From positions 4,030,001 through 4,094,000 of the forward strand of contig NZ_CP011104.1 of assembly GCF_001010285.1 (NCBI RefSeq): a stretch of DNA of 64,000 bases, written 5' to 3'. The notes under the pieces were generated by a model. It did no database searches. It saw only the letters and a program-made list of their open reading frames with translations, and was not told where the DNA came from. Positions 29,456 to 38,223 of this stretch are shown here, piece after piece (positions within the stretch are counted from its first letter, which is position 1; every line of letters starts with the position of its first letter). The translations under genes and the position numbers were made by a program. This DNA comes from Photorhabdus thracensis. Lineage in GTDB: Bacteria; Pseudomonadota; Gammaproteobacteria; Enterobacterales; Enterobacteriaceae.

Positions 29456-30608
29456 GAATCTTGCTGTATTACAAAATGCCCCATTACAAATACAAGAACA
29501 GGTTCGTAACGAAGGTAAACTGCAAATTGCTGGCCGTGAATATCATATTAATGCAGATTTACAGCAGGTTTTGCGTACTCACCCAAAAAGTGATCACTTT
29601 GCCCGTTTCTTGGAAGGGGTAAGTAAATTTTTCTCAAGTGGCAGCAGTGCCTCTGTAGCTAAAGAGGCGACTAAAACCATCTTTTCTACAGAAGGGGCGC
29701 AACAACAGCGTCTACAGAGTACAGACTCGGTCAGCCATGCTCGTATGTTGTTTAAGGATGGTAATTTGCGGACACCGGAACAAGCACTGGAGAGATTAAA
29801 AACAGCAGATACCCATAAAATGACGGAAGCAATGTTGGCTGAACATTCTCTTTTGCTACAGCGTGCTATGTCAGAATCATTACTGAATACAGAAACGGGT
29901 AAAAAATTACAGGATCTGATGGGGCACCAGGCAACAGCTCAACTGACCAGTAAACTTGTTGCCCCTGAGCAGTCTTTTGTCAGCTTTGAACAATTGCGTA
30001 AGCAACCTTCGGTTTCTGATGCTGTTGCTAGCCTGGAGCCAGTTTTGATGATGGAAGAAAAGAATTTGCTGGCAGCCCAGCATCACCAAGAAGCAATAAA
30101 AGGTCAAGATCTTAGCCAAGGCATTTATGCGGAAACTCTTTCTGAAGATTTTTATAACCCAGGCAAGTTAACTGATGATGCTGACCGGGCTGCCGCTTGG
30201 ATTCTCAAGGCATCCACTTCGGGTGGTAATGAATGGAATAACTTCACAGCGCTACTGAAGGAATATACCCATAATGGAAAGGATTTAACGGATAGCCAAA
30301 ATCTTAAGGAGCTTCATCATAGGTTGGTTCCAAACATAGAGCGTGATTATCGTGGTCCAGCAATTAGTGGAGGAAGTCTTCCTTCCAGTATAGGTGGTGC
30401 GGCGTTGCTGGCACGTCATCTGGAAACTTTGGATAAGGAAGATCCTCAGATTGGGAAACAACTCTTTGCGGCTGTCGTTGGGTTTCACGGTTTCACTGAT
30501 GGCAATGGCCGGATGGGGCGTCTTCTCTATGCGCTGACAGAATTAAGAGCAGGTCAATTTACTCCTCTTTCTGTCACTACAGAAAACGCTTTGCATGGGA
30601 TCCACTAA
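29442..30608 (+). CDS. VopS-like type III effector, Fic-domain AMP-transferase
   Basis: 388 residues (VopS 387) and collinear with V. parahaemolyticus VopS as I recall it: N-terminal LQIAGREYHINADLQQ, then HARMLFKDGNLRTP, VPNIERDYRGPAISGGSLPSS and the C-terminal end TENALHGIH. The Fic motif HGFTDGNGRMGR (~350) keeps the catalytic His, the anion-binding GNGR and both Arg. VopS adds AMP to a switch-I Thr of Rho, Rac and Cdc42, collapsing actin. The first ~100 residues would hold the secretion and chaperone-binding signals. No frameshift is visible, so it is probably active. Confidence 0.9.
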   Translation: MIEFKNLAVLQNAPLQIQEQVRNEGKLQIAGREYHINADLQQVLRTHPKSDHFARFLEGVSKFFSSGSSASVAKEATKTIFSTEGAQQQRLQSTDSVSHARMLFKDGNLRTPEQALERLKTADTHKMTEAMLAEHSLLLQRAMSESLLNTETGKKLQDLMGHQATAQLTSKLVAPEQSFVSFEQLRKQPSVSDAVASLEPVLMMEEKNLLAAQHHQEAIKGQDLSQGIYAETLSEDFYNPGKLTDDADRAAAWILKASTSGGNEWNNFTALLKEYTHNGKDLTDSQNLKELHHRLVPNIERDYRGPAISGGSLPSSIGGAALLARHLETLDKEDPQIGKQLFAAVVGFHGFTDGNGRMGRLLYALTELRAGQFTPLSVTTENALHGIH

Positions 30609-30619
30609 AAGTGCAGGCT

Positions 30620-30756
30620 AAAGTGCTGGCTTTTTAGTCAGCACTTTGAGCGGATAAAAGCTCGTAAAAAAGCGGGTTTGCTTATGTTATAAGAGACCCC
30701 TCTACCATAATTTTCCCCTGAAAGTTTGTCCCTTGAAGAGCTGGTGTCTAAACATC
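30620..30756 (+). repeat. Direct repeat A, copy 2 (~137 bp)
   Basis: Begins 11 bp after the effector stop with AAAGTGCTG-N10-CAGCACTTT and ends GTCTAAACATC. Diverged copy of 28741-28878 in the same orientation. The stem-loop can act as the effector's terminator. Confidence 0.8.
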
Positions 30757-31070
30757 TTTAGAGTTTGCAATAATTCCAATAAATAATACTTATATTTCAG
30801 GCACAATATTTGTTGTAATAGTTAATGCAGCAAGTAATGGTCTCTGAAAGAATTTTTGGATTCACAAAAAACGAAATTTTATTTGCAGGTAATAATTCTG
30901 GTTATTTTAATTGGATGAGGAGAAGACTGTTGGCCTAAAGATTAGTTCGTTTTGTAGACTAATCTGATAACGATAGAAAAAATCGACCTTTTGAACAGGA
31001 TTTTGTCAGCAATCTGCTTTATTATTTATCTCTGACGTTTATTCAGTAGTGATATTTTGGAGTATATAAG
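30757..31070. other. purC upstream region
   Basis: 314 bp before purC. It holds a perfect 8-bp inverted repeat AGATTAGT (30939-30946) and ACTAATCT (30958-30965) with an 11-nt loop, perhaps an attenuator or terminator. I find no PurR box here, unlike E. coli purC. Confidence 0.5.
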
Positions 31071-31784
31071 ATGCAGAAAAAAGCTGAGTTGTATCGTGGG
31101 AAGGCAAAAACGGTGTACACCACTGATGATCCTGATTTGCTGGTGTTGGAGTTCCGTAATGATACATCAGCATTGGATGGCGAACGCATTGAACAGTTTG
31201 ACCGCAAGGGGATGGTGAATAACAAATTTAACCATTTCATCATGAGCAAACTGGAAGAAGCGGGTATCTCGACACAAATGGAACGTCTGTTATCAGACAC
31301 TGAAGTATTAGTTAAAAATCTGGATATGGTGCCGGTTGAATGTGTTATTCGCAATCGGGCTGCGGGTTCATTGGTCAGACGCCTTGGTGTTGAGGAAGGT
31401 GTAGTATTGAATCCACCTCTGTTCGATCTGTTTCTGAAAAATGATGCTATGCACGATCCAATGGTGAATGAGTCTTACTGTGAAACTTTTGGCTGGGTTA
31501 GCAAAGAACATCTGGCTGAGATGAAAAGATTAAGCTACAAGGCTAATGAAGTATTGAGTAAATTGTTTGATGATGCCGGTTTGATTTTGGTTGATTTCAA
31601 ACTGGAATTTGGTTTGTTTAAAGGGCAGGTGATTCTGGGGGATGAGTTCTCTCCTGATGGCAGCCGTTTGTGGGATAAAGAGACTTTAGACAAAATGGAT
31701 AAAGATCGTTTCCGCCAAAGTCTTGGTGGTCTGATTGAAGCGTATGAAGAAGTAGCGCACCGTATCGGTGTTATTTTGGATTAA
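31071..31784 (+). CDS. purC: SAICAR synthase PurC
   Basis: 237 residues, the E. coli length. [19 protein letters not shown] is the N-terminal nucleotide-binding region, VRNRAAGSL-type [15 protein letters not shown] and LVDFKLEFG the ATP/metal site, and [12 protein letters not shown] the substrate loop. It joins aspartate to CAIR in purine synthesis. A PurR-type box lies just after, not before, the gene. Confidence 0.96.
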   Translation: MQKKAELYRGKAKTVYTTDDPDLLVLEFRNDTSALDGERIEQFDRKGMVNNKFNHFIMSKLEEAGISTQMERLLSDTEVLVKNLDMVPVECVIRNRAAGSLVRRLGVEEGVVLNPPLFDLFLKNDAMHDPMVNESYCETFGWVSKEHLAEMKRLSYKANEVLSKLFDDAGLILVDFKLEFGLFKGQVILGDEFSPDGSRLWDKETLDKMDKDRFRQSLGGLIEAYEEVAHRIGVILD

Positions 31785-31786
31785 TT

Positions 31787-31802
31787 ACGCAAACGATTAC
31801 CT
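31787..31802. promoter_or_regulatory. PurR-consensus box just after purC
   Basis: ACGCAAACGATTACCT fits every fixed base of the PurR consensus ANGCAANCGNTTNCNT. It begins 2 bp after the purC stop codon and abuts the terminator at 31803-31820. No purine gene follows. Binding is not shown. Confidence 0.45.
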
Positions 31803-31820
31803 GGGCCGAAAGGCCCTTTT
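31803..31820 (+). terminator. Terminator of purC
   Basis: GGGCC-GAAA-GGCCC-TTTT. A GC-rich stem with a stable GNRA-type tetraloop and a T-run, 18 bp after the purC stop. Confidence 0.85.
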
Positions 31821-31869
31821 ACTGGTATAAATTCATCTTGGTTATAATTCTTTCATTTGTTTTTTGTGA
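31807..31869 (+). repeat. Direct repeat B, copy 1
   Basis: From the terminator's second arm (GAAAGGCCCTTTT) through TTCATCTTGGTTATAATTC and CATTTGTTTTTTG. The same series occurs at 35852-35920. Further short blocks downstream, such as a GTGCGTTAAT-like segment and TTAGTCATAA, recur beyond copy 2 but in swapped order. Confidence 0.7.
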
Positions 31870-32363
31870 CCAAATACTATCCGATAATATGAGTAGTGAA
31901 TATGGATAATTCAATATAGAGTAGGCTACCGCCTTATTAGTCATAACTCGCTGAAATCATGGAAAATTTAGGGTGCGTTAATATTGAATAGGAATTCATT
32001 TATATAATTGCTATATATTTGTGGAAATCATTATAATTCGTTGGGATTATCACCGGTTTTTCCTCTATTTATGATCCATGACTTGGAGCCAGTTATTTAT
32101 TATTCACATTGGTGATATATCTTCCAATTAGGATATTAAATAACCTCACAAAGGTATTGACATTATAGAATAAGATATAAATTTTGTTTTCTTGTGATAG
32201 TGTCTATAAAGACTTCAATCAGATAGTGATAAATGCGGATATTTTGCGATAATTGCATTTTGCTAATTGTGAACAAGATCTTGCTACTGTAATCGATCTG
32301 TTATTAATAATCCCGATGTTATGAATAACATCCCTAATTCTACTGAGGTGCCATAACCAAAAG
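31870..32363. other. AT-rich region between purC and the ABC pair
   Basis: About 490 bp with no supported ORF. It contains blocks related to the region after the ABC pair (near 36050-36215) and presumably the ABC promoter. I looked for a Fur box and found only a half-like AATCATTATAATT at about 32027. Confidence 0.4.
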
Positions 32364-34091
32364 ATGGAAAAAATCATGTCAAAGAAGTTAACTGTATGGC
32401 GGATATTGTTACATAGCGCCATACCATTTAAGGGAACGGTTGTATGTGCTTTTCTGGCTTTAGCCGTGACATTATCATGTGATCTAAGTGGTCCTTATAT
32501 TATCAGGAATTACGTTGATAAGGCGACATCAGGAACGACTGCTGATCAACTTATCATGCTGGCAATCATTTATATTTTTATCGCGTCGATTGGTGTGATC
32601 GGTAGTTTGGTGACCAGTTATATGAGCACCAAGGCTGGTTGGGGTATTGCTGATACCATTAGATACAAGCTTTTTCATCATGTGATGACAGTTTTACCTG
32701 TATTGGAAATAGAACGAAGATCGCAGGGAGAGTTGCTGGAAAATATCGAAGGTAATGCTGACATTATAGGAAAAACGATTTCTAAAGCGGGTTTCAAAGC
32801 CATTGCTAATTTAGCGATGACACTGGGTACATTGATAATTATATTCAGCGTCATGCCCCAGGCAGGTATTGCTATGGCTATTGTTGTAATACTGGTGGCA
32901 TATGTATTAATTCAATTAACCCGGCTTTCTGTTCGTCGCTGGCTAATTGCGCGCAATGAAAAAGCCCGAATCTTTGGTTTTATCGGTGATTCATTACATG
33001 CAATGGATGATTTGCAGCCATTGTCACAGGCGCATTGGCCTGCCACTGCATTTCGTAAGATGCTGTCGGTATTGCTCAAATTTGAACGCAGTGCTTATAT
33101 TGGCGGCAGAGCGTTCTGGCCAATTACTCAGCTTTTCTTTGCACTGTGTTTCGGCATAGGTTTTGGTTTTGGGCTTCAATTACTTGGTGAGAACAGCTTA
33201 AGCATCGGTACATTAACCATGATTTATCTCTACGTTGATAAACTTCGCGAGCCGGTGGAGGATATGTCATCAGAGATAGAGCTGATACAGAAATTATTTG
33301 CTGCTTTATCACTGGCGACAAAAACGTTAAATGAAGGTGCGCCAAGTAAATCATCAGATAATTCGTTGCCGGATGGTCCTCTTTCTATCCATTTTGATAA
33401 TGTTGATTTCAGTTATAGCGGGGAAGAAGCACAGGTTTTGCATGGTGTTAATTTTTACGTCGCTCCGGGAAGCAAAATTGGCATTATCGGCAGAACAGGC
33501 GCGGGAAAAAGTACCATTCTTAATTTGATGTGCGGGTTTGCGCGACCCGACTCAGGAAGAGTGACCATTGGAAATATTGATGTCTCAACAATTAAACCTG
33601 AAGAGTTTGCAAAAAAGGTTTCCGTTCTTAGTCAGCGTTCTCATCTGTTTTCTGCAACGCTGCGAGAAAATTTAACGCTGTTCAGCGATGAAATATCTGA
33701 CCAGCAAATTTGGGAGGTTCTCCAGGAGTTAGATGCGCTTGAATGGGTCAGGGCGTTACCTGATGGCCTTGATACGCAGGTTGGCACTAATAGCCGGATG
33801 CTGTCGGAAGGTGAAATTCAGATGATAGCGGGTGCCAGAGTGATGTTGCAGCATTGTTCGCTGGTGATTATTGATGAAGGGACATCTCAGCTTGATCCCA
33901 GGACTGAAGAGAGTTGGCTGAAATTACTTGAAAAATTAAGCCGCAATCGCACCGTAGTCATGGTCGCACACCGTCTTCACACGCTTTCAGCCGTTGATGA
34001 AATCATCCTTGTTGATGATGGACGGATTCAGCAGCGAATTCCAGAAGCAGAAATCGCAACGTTAACGAGCAATCATGGACTCATTGTATGA
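32364..34091 (+). CDS. ABC half-transporter (exporter type), subunit 1
   Basis: 575 residues: six membrane helices (~15-310) and one nucleotide-binding domain. Walker A GRTGAGKST, Q-loop SVLSQRSHLFSA, Walker B LVIIDEGTSQLD with catalytic Glu, and H-loop VMVAHRL are canonical. The signature is altered to LSEGE. It overlaps subunit 2 by 4 bp (ATGA). Start may be 32364 or the ATG at 32376. Layout resembles the YbtP/YbtQ-type siderophore-linked pairs and heterodimeric exporters; the substrate is unknown, but an NRPS remnant and carrier protein lie nearby. Confidence 0.85.
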   Translation: MEKIMSKKLTVWRILLHSAIPFKGTVVCAFLALAVTLSCDLSGPYIIRNYVDKATSGTTADQLIMLAIIYIFIASIGVIGSLVTSYMSTKAGWGIADTIRYKLFHHVMTVLPVLEIERRSQGELLENIEGNADIIGKTISKAGFKAIANLAMTLGTLIIIFSVMPQAGIAMAIVVILVAYVLIQLTRLSVRRWLIARNEKARIFGFIGDSLHAMDDLQPLSQAHWPATAFRKMLSVLLKFERSAYIGGRAFWPITQLFFALCFGIGFGFGLQLLGENSLSIGTLTMIYLYVDKLREPVEDMSSEIELIQKLFAALSLATKTLNEGAPSKSSDNSLPDGPLSIHFDNVDFSYSGEEAQVLHGVNFYVAPGSKIGIIGRTGAGKSTILNLMCGFARPDSGRVTIGNIDVSTIKPEEFAKKVSVLSQRSHLFSATLRENLTLFSDEISDQQIWEVLQELDALEWVRALPDGLDTQVGTNSRMLSEGEIQMIAGARVMLQHCSLVIIDEGTSQLDPRTEESWLKLLEKLSRNRTVVMVAHRLHTLSAVDEIILVDDGRIQQRIPEAEIATLTSNHGLIV

Positions 34092-35740
34092 CTATATCCA
34101 GTGTATCAACTAAATCCAAAATGTTACCGGCCTTGATTGACCTCATGAAAAGGTTTGCGCCTCTCTATTTCATCACCATGGTTGTGTGGACACTTATGCA
34201 TGGTTTTCCGCTATTGGTTGGTTACTTGATCAGCCAGTTACTGGATAGAGCGATGAATGAACCTGCTAACCCTGTGGTTTGGTGGTTGCTTGCCTCTGCG
34301 ATTGCAACCATGGTCTTGCGATCATTGATTCTCTTTTTGGGATTAAGCCTGGACTTTACGCTGATCTTTAAAGTCAGTGCTTACCTGAAAGAACGGGTTT
34401 TGTGGGGCGTGAGCCATTGTTCCCACAATCAGAGACACACTTTTTCACAAGGCGATCTTTTGAACCGCATTCGTGATGACAGTGATGAAATTGCGGAATT
34501 TTTGAGCTGGACCTCTGATTTTCTCTACCGTGCCTTACTTTTAATTATCGCATTAGTTGTGCTTATCAACACCGACACAATAACCACGCTTGCTCTTATG
34601 CCTATGATTGCGGGCCTTTGGATTGGGGCGATACTTAAACGCAAAGTAGGTAATTTACAGGCGAGTAAACGTCAATCCCAGGGAGATATTGCCGGCAAGA
34701 TTACTGATGTTTTAACGGGCATACGCGATTTGCGTCTTGGTAATAAAATTGAGGGGCAGATTGAGAGATTGTCGCAGAAATTTGTCAGTCGCCGGGCTAT
34801 TCAAGCCAGACATCAGGTATTTACTGACCTGCTTTCTGGTTTGTTCAAAAATATTGTGATACTTGGAACGTCAGCTGTTTTATTGATAGTCAGTAAACGA
34901 ATCGTTGATGGCAGTTTTACCGTAGGTAACCTGGCATTATTTTTGACCTACATCGGCTGGATCAGTGAACAGATATTTTTCTTTGGCCGGGCTGTTGCCT
35001 ATTACAAAAATGCTGATGTGTGTTATGGGCGAATCAAACAGCTTTTGTTAGATAAAAAAGAGACCAAAGAATATGAGCAAGATGAGAAAGGTGAGGTGCT
35101 GCATAAGCTAAGTGTTAATCATCTTGCCTGCTCAAATACTCAGCTCCCGGTTTCGTTTGAGGCGACGGCTAATCAGATTATTGGCATTGTTGGTGATATT
35201 GGAGTGGGTAAAACTACCTTTTTGCGTTACTTGATTGGTTTGGAAAAATCCAGTTCCGGCAGTGTGCTGTGGAATAGCAGAGAAGTGTTGGGGAATGAAA
35301 ACTGGTGGCGGAATCCACGTATCGGCTATGCCAGAAAGAAAGCGGGTTTTTTTGGTGGAACGGTAAGACAAAACTTAGCATTGGGTGATACGGATATTAA
35401 CGATGATGTCATGGTACGGGCTTTGGAGGCGGTAGGTTTGACTCCCGGATCATATGAATTGCCGGAAGGGCTTGATACTGTCATTAATTCTGGCAATGCC
35501 GGGCAATTGTCTGGTGGTCAGCGTCAGCGTTTGGCACTGGCTCGGATGCTATGCCGTCCTGCTGACGTTTATATTGTTGATAACTGTGATTCGTCATTAG
35601 ATGCAGATACGGCCCGTCGCTTATGGTCCACTTTACCTGAGCATTGGCCCGGTTTGTGGATTGTTGTTTCATATAATGCCGATCTCCTCGCTAAAGCTGA
35701 CCATATTGTGACTGTTCAACGGCAGAGGGAATTAGCATGA
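34088..35740 (+). CDS. ABC half-transporter (exporter type), subunit 2
   Basis: 550 residues: six membrane helices then an ATPase domain. Walker A GDIGVGKTT and signature LSGGQRQRLALARM are good, but Walker B reads VYIVDNCDSSLD, with Asn in place of the catalytic Glu, and the H-loop position reads VVSYNAD, lacking the switch His. This is the complement of subunit 1, so the pair should form a heterodimer with one consensus and one degenerate ATP site. Confidence 0.85.
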   Translation: MTISSVSTKSKMLPALIDLMKRFAPLYFITMVVWTLMHGFPLLVGYLISQLLDRAMNEPANPVVWWLLASAIATMVLRSLILFLGLSLDFTLIFKVSAYLKERVLWGVSHCSHNQRHTFSQGDLLNRIRDDSDEIAEFLSWTSDFLYRALLLIIALVVLINTDTITTLALMPMIAGLWIGAILKRKVGNLQASKRQSQGDIAGKITDVLTGIRDLRLGNKIEGQIERLSQKFVSRRAIQARHQVFTDLLSGLFKNIVILGTSAVLLIVSKRIVDGSFTVGNLALFLTYIGWISEQIFFFGRAVAYYKNADVCYGRIKQLLLDKKETKEYEQDEKGEVLHKLSVNHLACSNTQLPVSFEATANQIIGIVGDIGVGKTTFLRYLIGLEKSSSGSVLWNSREVLGNENWWRNPRIGYARKKAGFFGGTVRQNLALGDTDINDDVMVRALEAVGLTPGSYELPEGLDTVINSGNAGQLSGGQRQRLALARMLCRPADVYIVDNCDSSLDADTARRLWSTLPEHWPGLWIVVSYNADLLAKADHIVTVQRQRELA

Positions 35741-36532
35741 GGCTGGGATAGGCAGTATTTTCCTGGTTGACCAGCCATTCAGAATATTTCTGGGTGGCTG
35801 GCATATCGTAGAAGTTAAAGATTCAAAATGAGAATGGTGCCGGCTGACTTCTGAAAGGCCCTTTTTATTATATTGGTATCAAGTCATCTTGATTATAATT
35901 TTTTTATTTGTTTTTAGTAATTAATATTATCATATTGTATTAGTAGTTAATACACATTAACTTATATCTATTTTTTTATTTTAATTAATTTAATTTTAAT
36001 TCAATAAGATAATATGTCATCTCCTTAGTAATAAATAATAAAAATTATGGCGAATTCAGCGTGCGATTAATGCTAACCAGAAATGTACTTATATTATCTC
36101 TTTGTATCTTTAAAAGTGATTATAATTCAGAATGTTATTGCTGATTTTTACTTCGTTTATATCTAATTGACTGAAATAGGCTGCCTATTAAGATATTTAG
36201 TCATAATTTATTGATATCCCACTGGAAGCTTGTCATCAATAAACATTGAGAATAAATAATTTATTTTTGCAATGAAAAGATTGGTAGTCATCCCTGATTT
36301 ATATCATATCAGAAGTCTTAATAGGCTGGATGGATTATTTCACTATGGGAAGCTTAATGTCTGACATGGGAATGGATTGGTATTCTGTCTTTCTTTGGCA
36401 TCCTATTTTGAATGTCAGTTAGGCAACGTTGAATATCAATCCTCAATGTGTATAGACAGAGAATGAGAGGATGATAATTTTCGTATATAGAAAAAATGGT
36501 TTTATACTGTGGCTTAGCTCATAGACGGGATC
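35741..36532. other. Non-coding region between the ABC pair and the transposase remnant
   Basis: About 790 bp, very AT-rich after 35860. Contains repeat B copy 2 and reordered blocks resembling the sequence after purC. I see no ORF with support. Confidence 0.45.
35852..35920 (+). repeat. Direct repeat B, copy 2
   Basis: GAAAGGCCCTTTTTATT through GTCATCTTGATTATAATTT and TATTTGTTTTTAG, diverged from 31807-31869 and in the same orientation. It lacks the first arm of the purC terminator, which suggests that copy 1 is the original context. Confidence 0.7.
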
Positions 36533-37710
36533 TTAAGAATTAAGCCTTTTAAAACACGCATCCAACATCTTGTCTTTACACGATTTTCTTTGTGGTGTTT
36601 TGAACGCGTTTTGGCATAAATAAGCTTGCGCTTTTTCCAGCCAAAAACACGTTTCCGACCATGCCCTTTGAAGCTGGTTTTCTATTATTGGTCTGAGCCA
36701 GATAAGTCCCGTAGCTAACGTTTCTTGCCTTGTGGTTAACCCGTGCCAATTTGTATGTGATTTTAGTTCTTTGAACAACAGTTCTATTTGCAGCGGCAAC
36801 GATAAATATCCATGATGTCATTGGCCGTAAACGCTTCCGCAGGCAAATTAGTCAGCCAGAAGCAGAAGCGTTTTTCTTCGGCAGACCAGCGGCGAATAAG
36901 GCGAAACTCATAGCCATGACGCCAACAAATTAGATCCAGCACCTCAGAGCGGTTGGTCCTCCGAGTGATTGATTTTAAAGGCTTACCGGACAGTTTGGGC
37001 TGTAATTTTCCCTGACCATTGCGGGCTGTGATTATCTGTGGGTTGAGCGATTTACTTCCCCGGACAACAAATGAACCGCCTGAATGAGAGACTTGCTCAA
37101 AATACTCAAAATCGGGGTAACCGGCATCGGCCAGTAATAATGGGTCGCGCAACGTCTCCGGTGCAGGCAGATAAGCCCGCTCAGAGGCTGTATCCGCGGT
37201 CACGGTCATCTTGATCGGAGACTGGGTGAACAGTGACAAAGTCATATGGCATTCCACGGCCGCCGCCGTTGTGCTGAACCGAGAGGGGAAAACATCAGCC
37301 AGTGCCGGGTGGACTTTGAATGAACTCCCATCCTGTAAAATAACGTTTTGAAATTTTGTGAGTTTTTTGGGGATGGCGACCTGTTTTTCTACCCATTGTG
37401 CCATGGCAAATCCCACCAATATTTTGACAAATTCGACAAAAGCGGCTTTGCGCAGTTGATTATAAAAGGGACGATAACTGACCTGTTGTTTTTTATCGGG
37501 GCACAGGCCATTAAATTTTTGGTGTAGCTGGGCAATAGAGGTCACTTTACCGGTACTGAGTGCCGTGATAAGGCTGAGGATTAATACGCGAGGCTCAATA
37601 TTCCTGACCCGTTTAGTAAAACCACATCGCAAAGCGATATTTAGCAAAGAAGGCGCACTAAAGAATTGCATTAGTTGGTGTTTTATAGCGATAATCATCA
37701 CAGGCTTCAT
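36533..37710 (-). pseudogene. IS4-family transposase, inactivated by one frameshift
   Basis: The N-terminal 308 codons (start ATG at 37710) carry DDE-fold features (VILQDGSSFKVHPA, LLADAGYPDFEYF). They end YRCRCK-stop at 36784. The next frame continues PLQIELLFKELKSHTNWHG, the conserved Y-x-R-W-Q-I-E-L-x-F-K region holding the catalytic Glu, to 36533. Restoring one G (TGGCAA for TGCAA) rebuilds Y-R-C-R-W-Q-I-E-L. Terminal repeats are not certain. It sits inside the NRPS-like debris. Confidence 0.85.
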
Positions 37711-37776
37711 CCGTGGTTTTGATGGTTTGTTTGGCGACGATTATCAGATCATAAATGAAGCCTTTTTTCTATCTAA

Positions 37777-38073
37777 AAAATTGGTGGATCTCCTTTTGAG
37801 GCGGCTTTCAGTTATGTTCATTTTCACCGACTCAATGAGTTGTTGGAGAGTGGAATGGTTGATGATGAGGAGGATGTGCGGGATCACACCAGTTTGCCCA
37901 TCAGGGTTGAAGTCATCAATGAACGACAAGGATATAAGTTATCTGTTGATGTCACCGCAGATGAAAATTGTTTTGGTGATGGTTTTTCTGAAAAATTTGT
38001 CGTGTGTATGCTTAAGGTGATCAACACACTGGCGTTGGCATCGGATGAGGACCCGTTAACGTACTTATCGTAA
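37777..38073 (+). pseudogene. Remnant of an NRPS condensation-like domain
   Basis: An open stretch of ~98 codons after a TAA, with no good start. GSPFEAAFSYVHFHRL resembles the C-domain block 'P-F-x-x-x-F-N-Y-x-x-F', and YKLSVDVTADENCFG to LALASDEDPLTYLS resembles the C-terminal end of such domains. It is cut on the left by the transposase copy and stops before an adenylation domain. The 150 bp up to the hydrolase hold no clear frame. Confidence 0.5.
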
Positions 38074-38223
38074 TTAGGGCTTTGCTTGGGAAGTAGGAAG
38101 CTAAAGCGCCTTCTGCGAACTGTTTGAGTCAGCAGCCGATCGATTAGCAGATTTCCCTTATATCGGTCATGCAGGAGAGATCTTTGGTACTACGGTTGTG
38201 GCCGCCGGAAACTGAGAAAAGAC

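Noticed and set aside
32020-32040. Fur box upstream of the ABC pair
   Set aside because: Only a half-like AATCATTATAATT; the other half does not match.
36576-36821. 81-aa ORF in a third frame of the IS4 remnant
   Set aside because: The IS4 catalytic region is in the other frame; this one lacks homologous motifs.
37565-38020. 151-aa rightward ORF across the IS end
   Set aside because: It starts antisense to the transposase and switches away from the condensation-like frame; no coherent domain.
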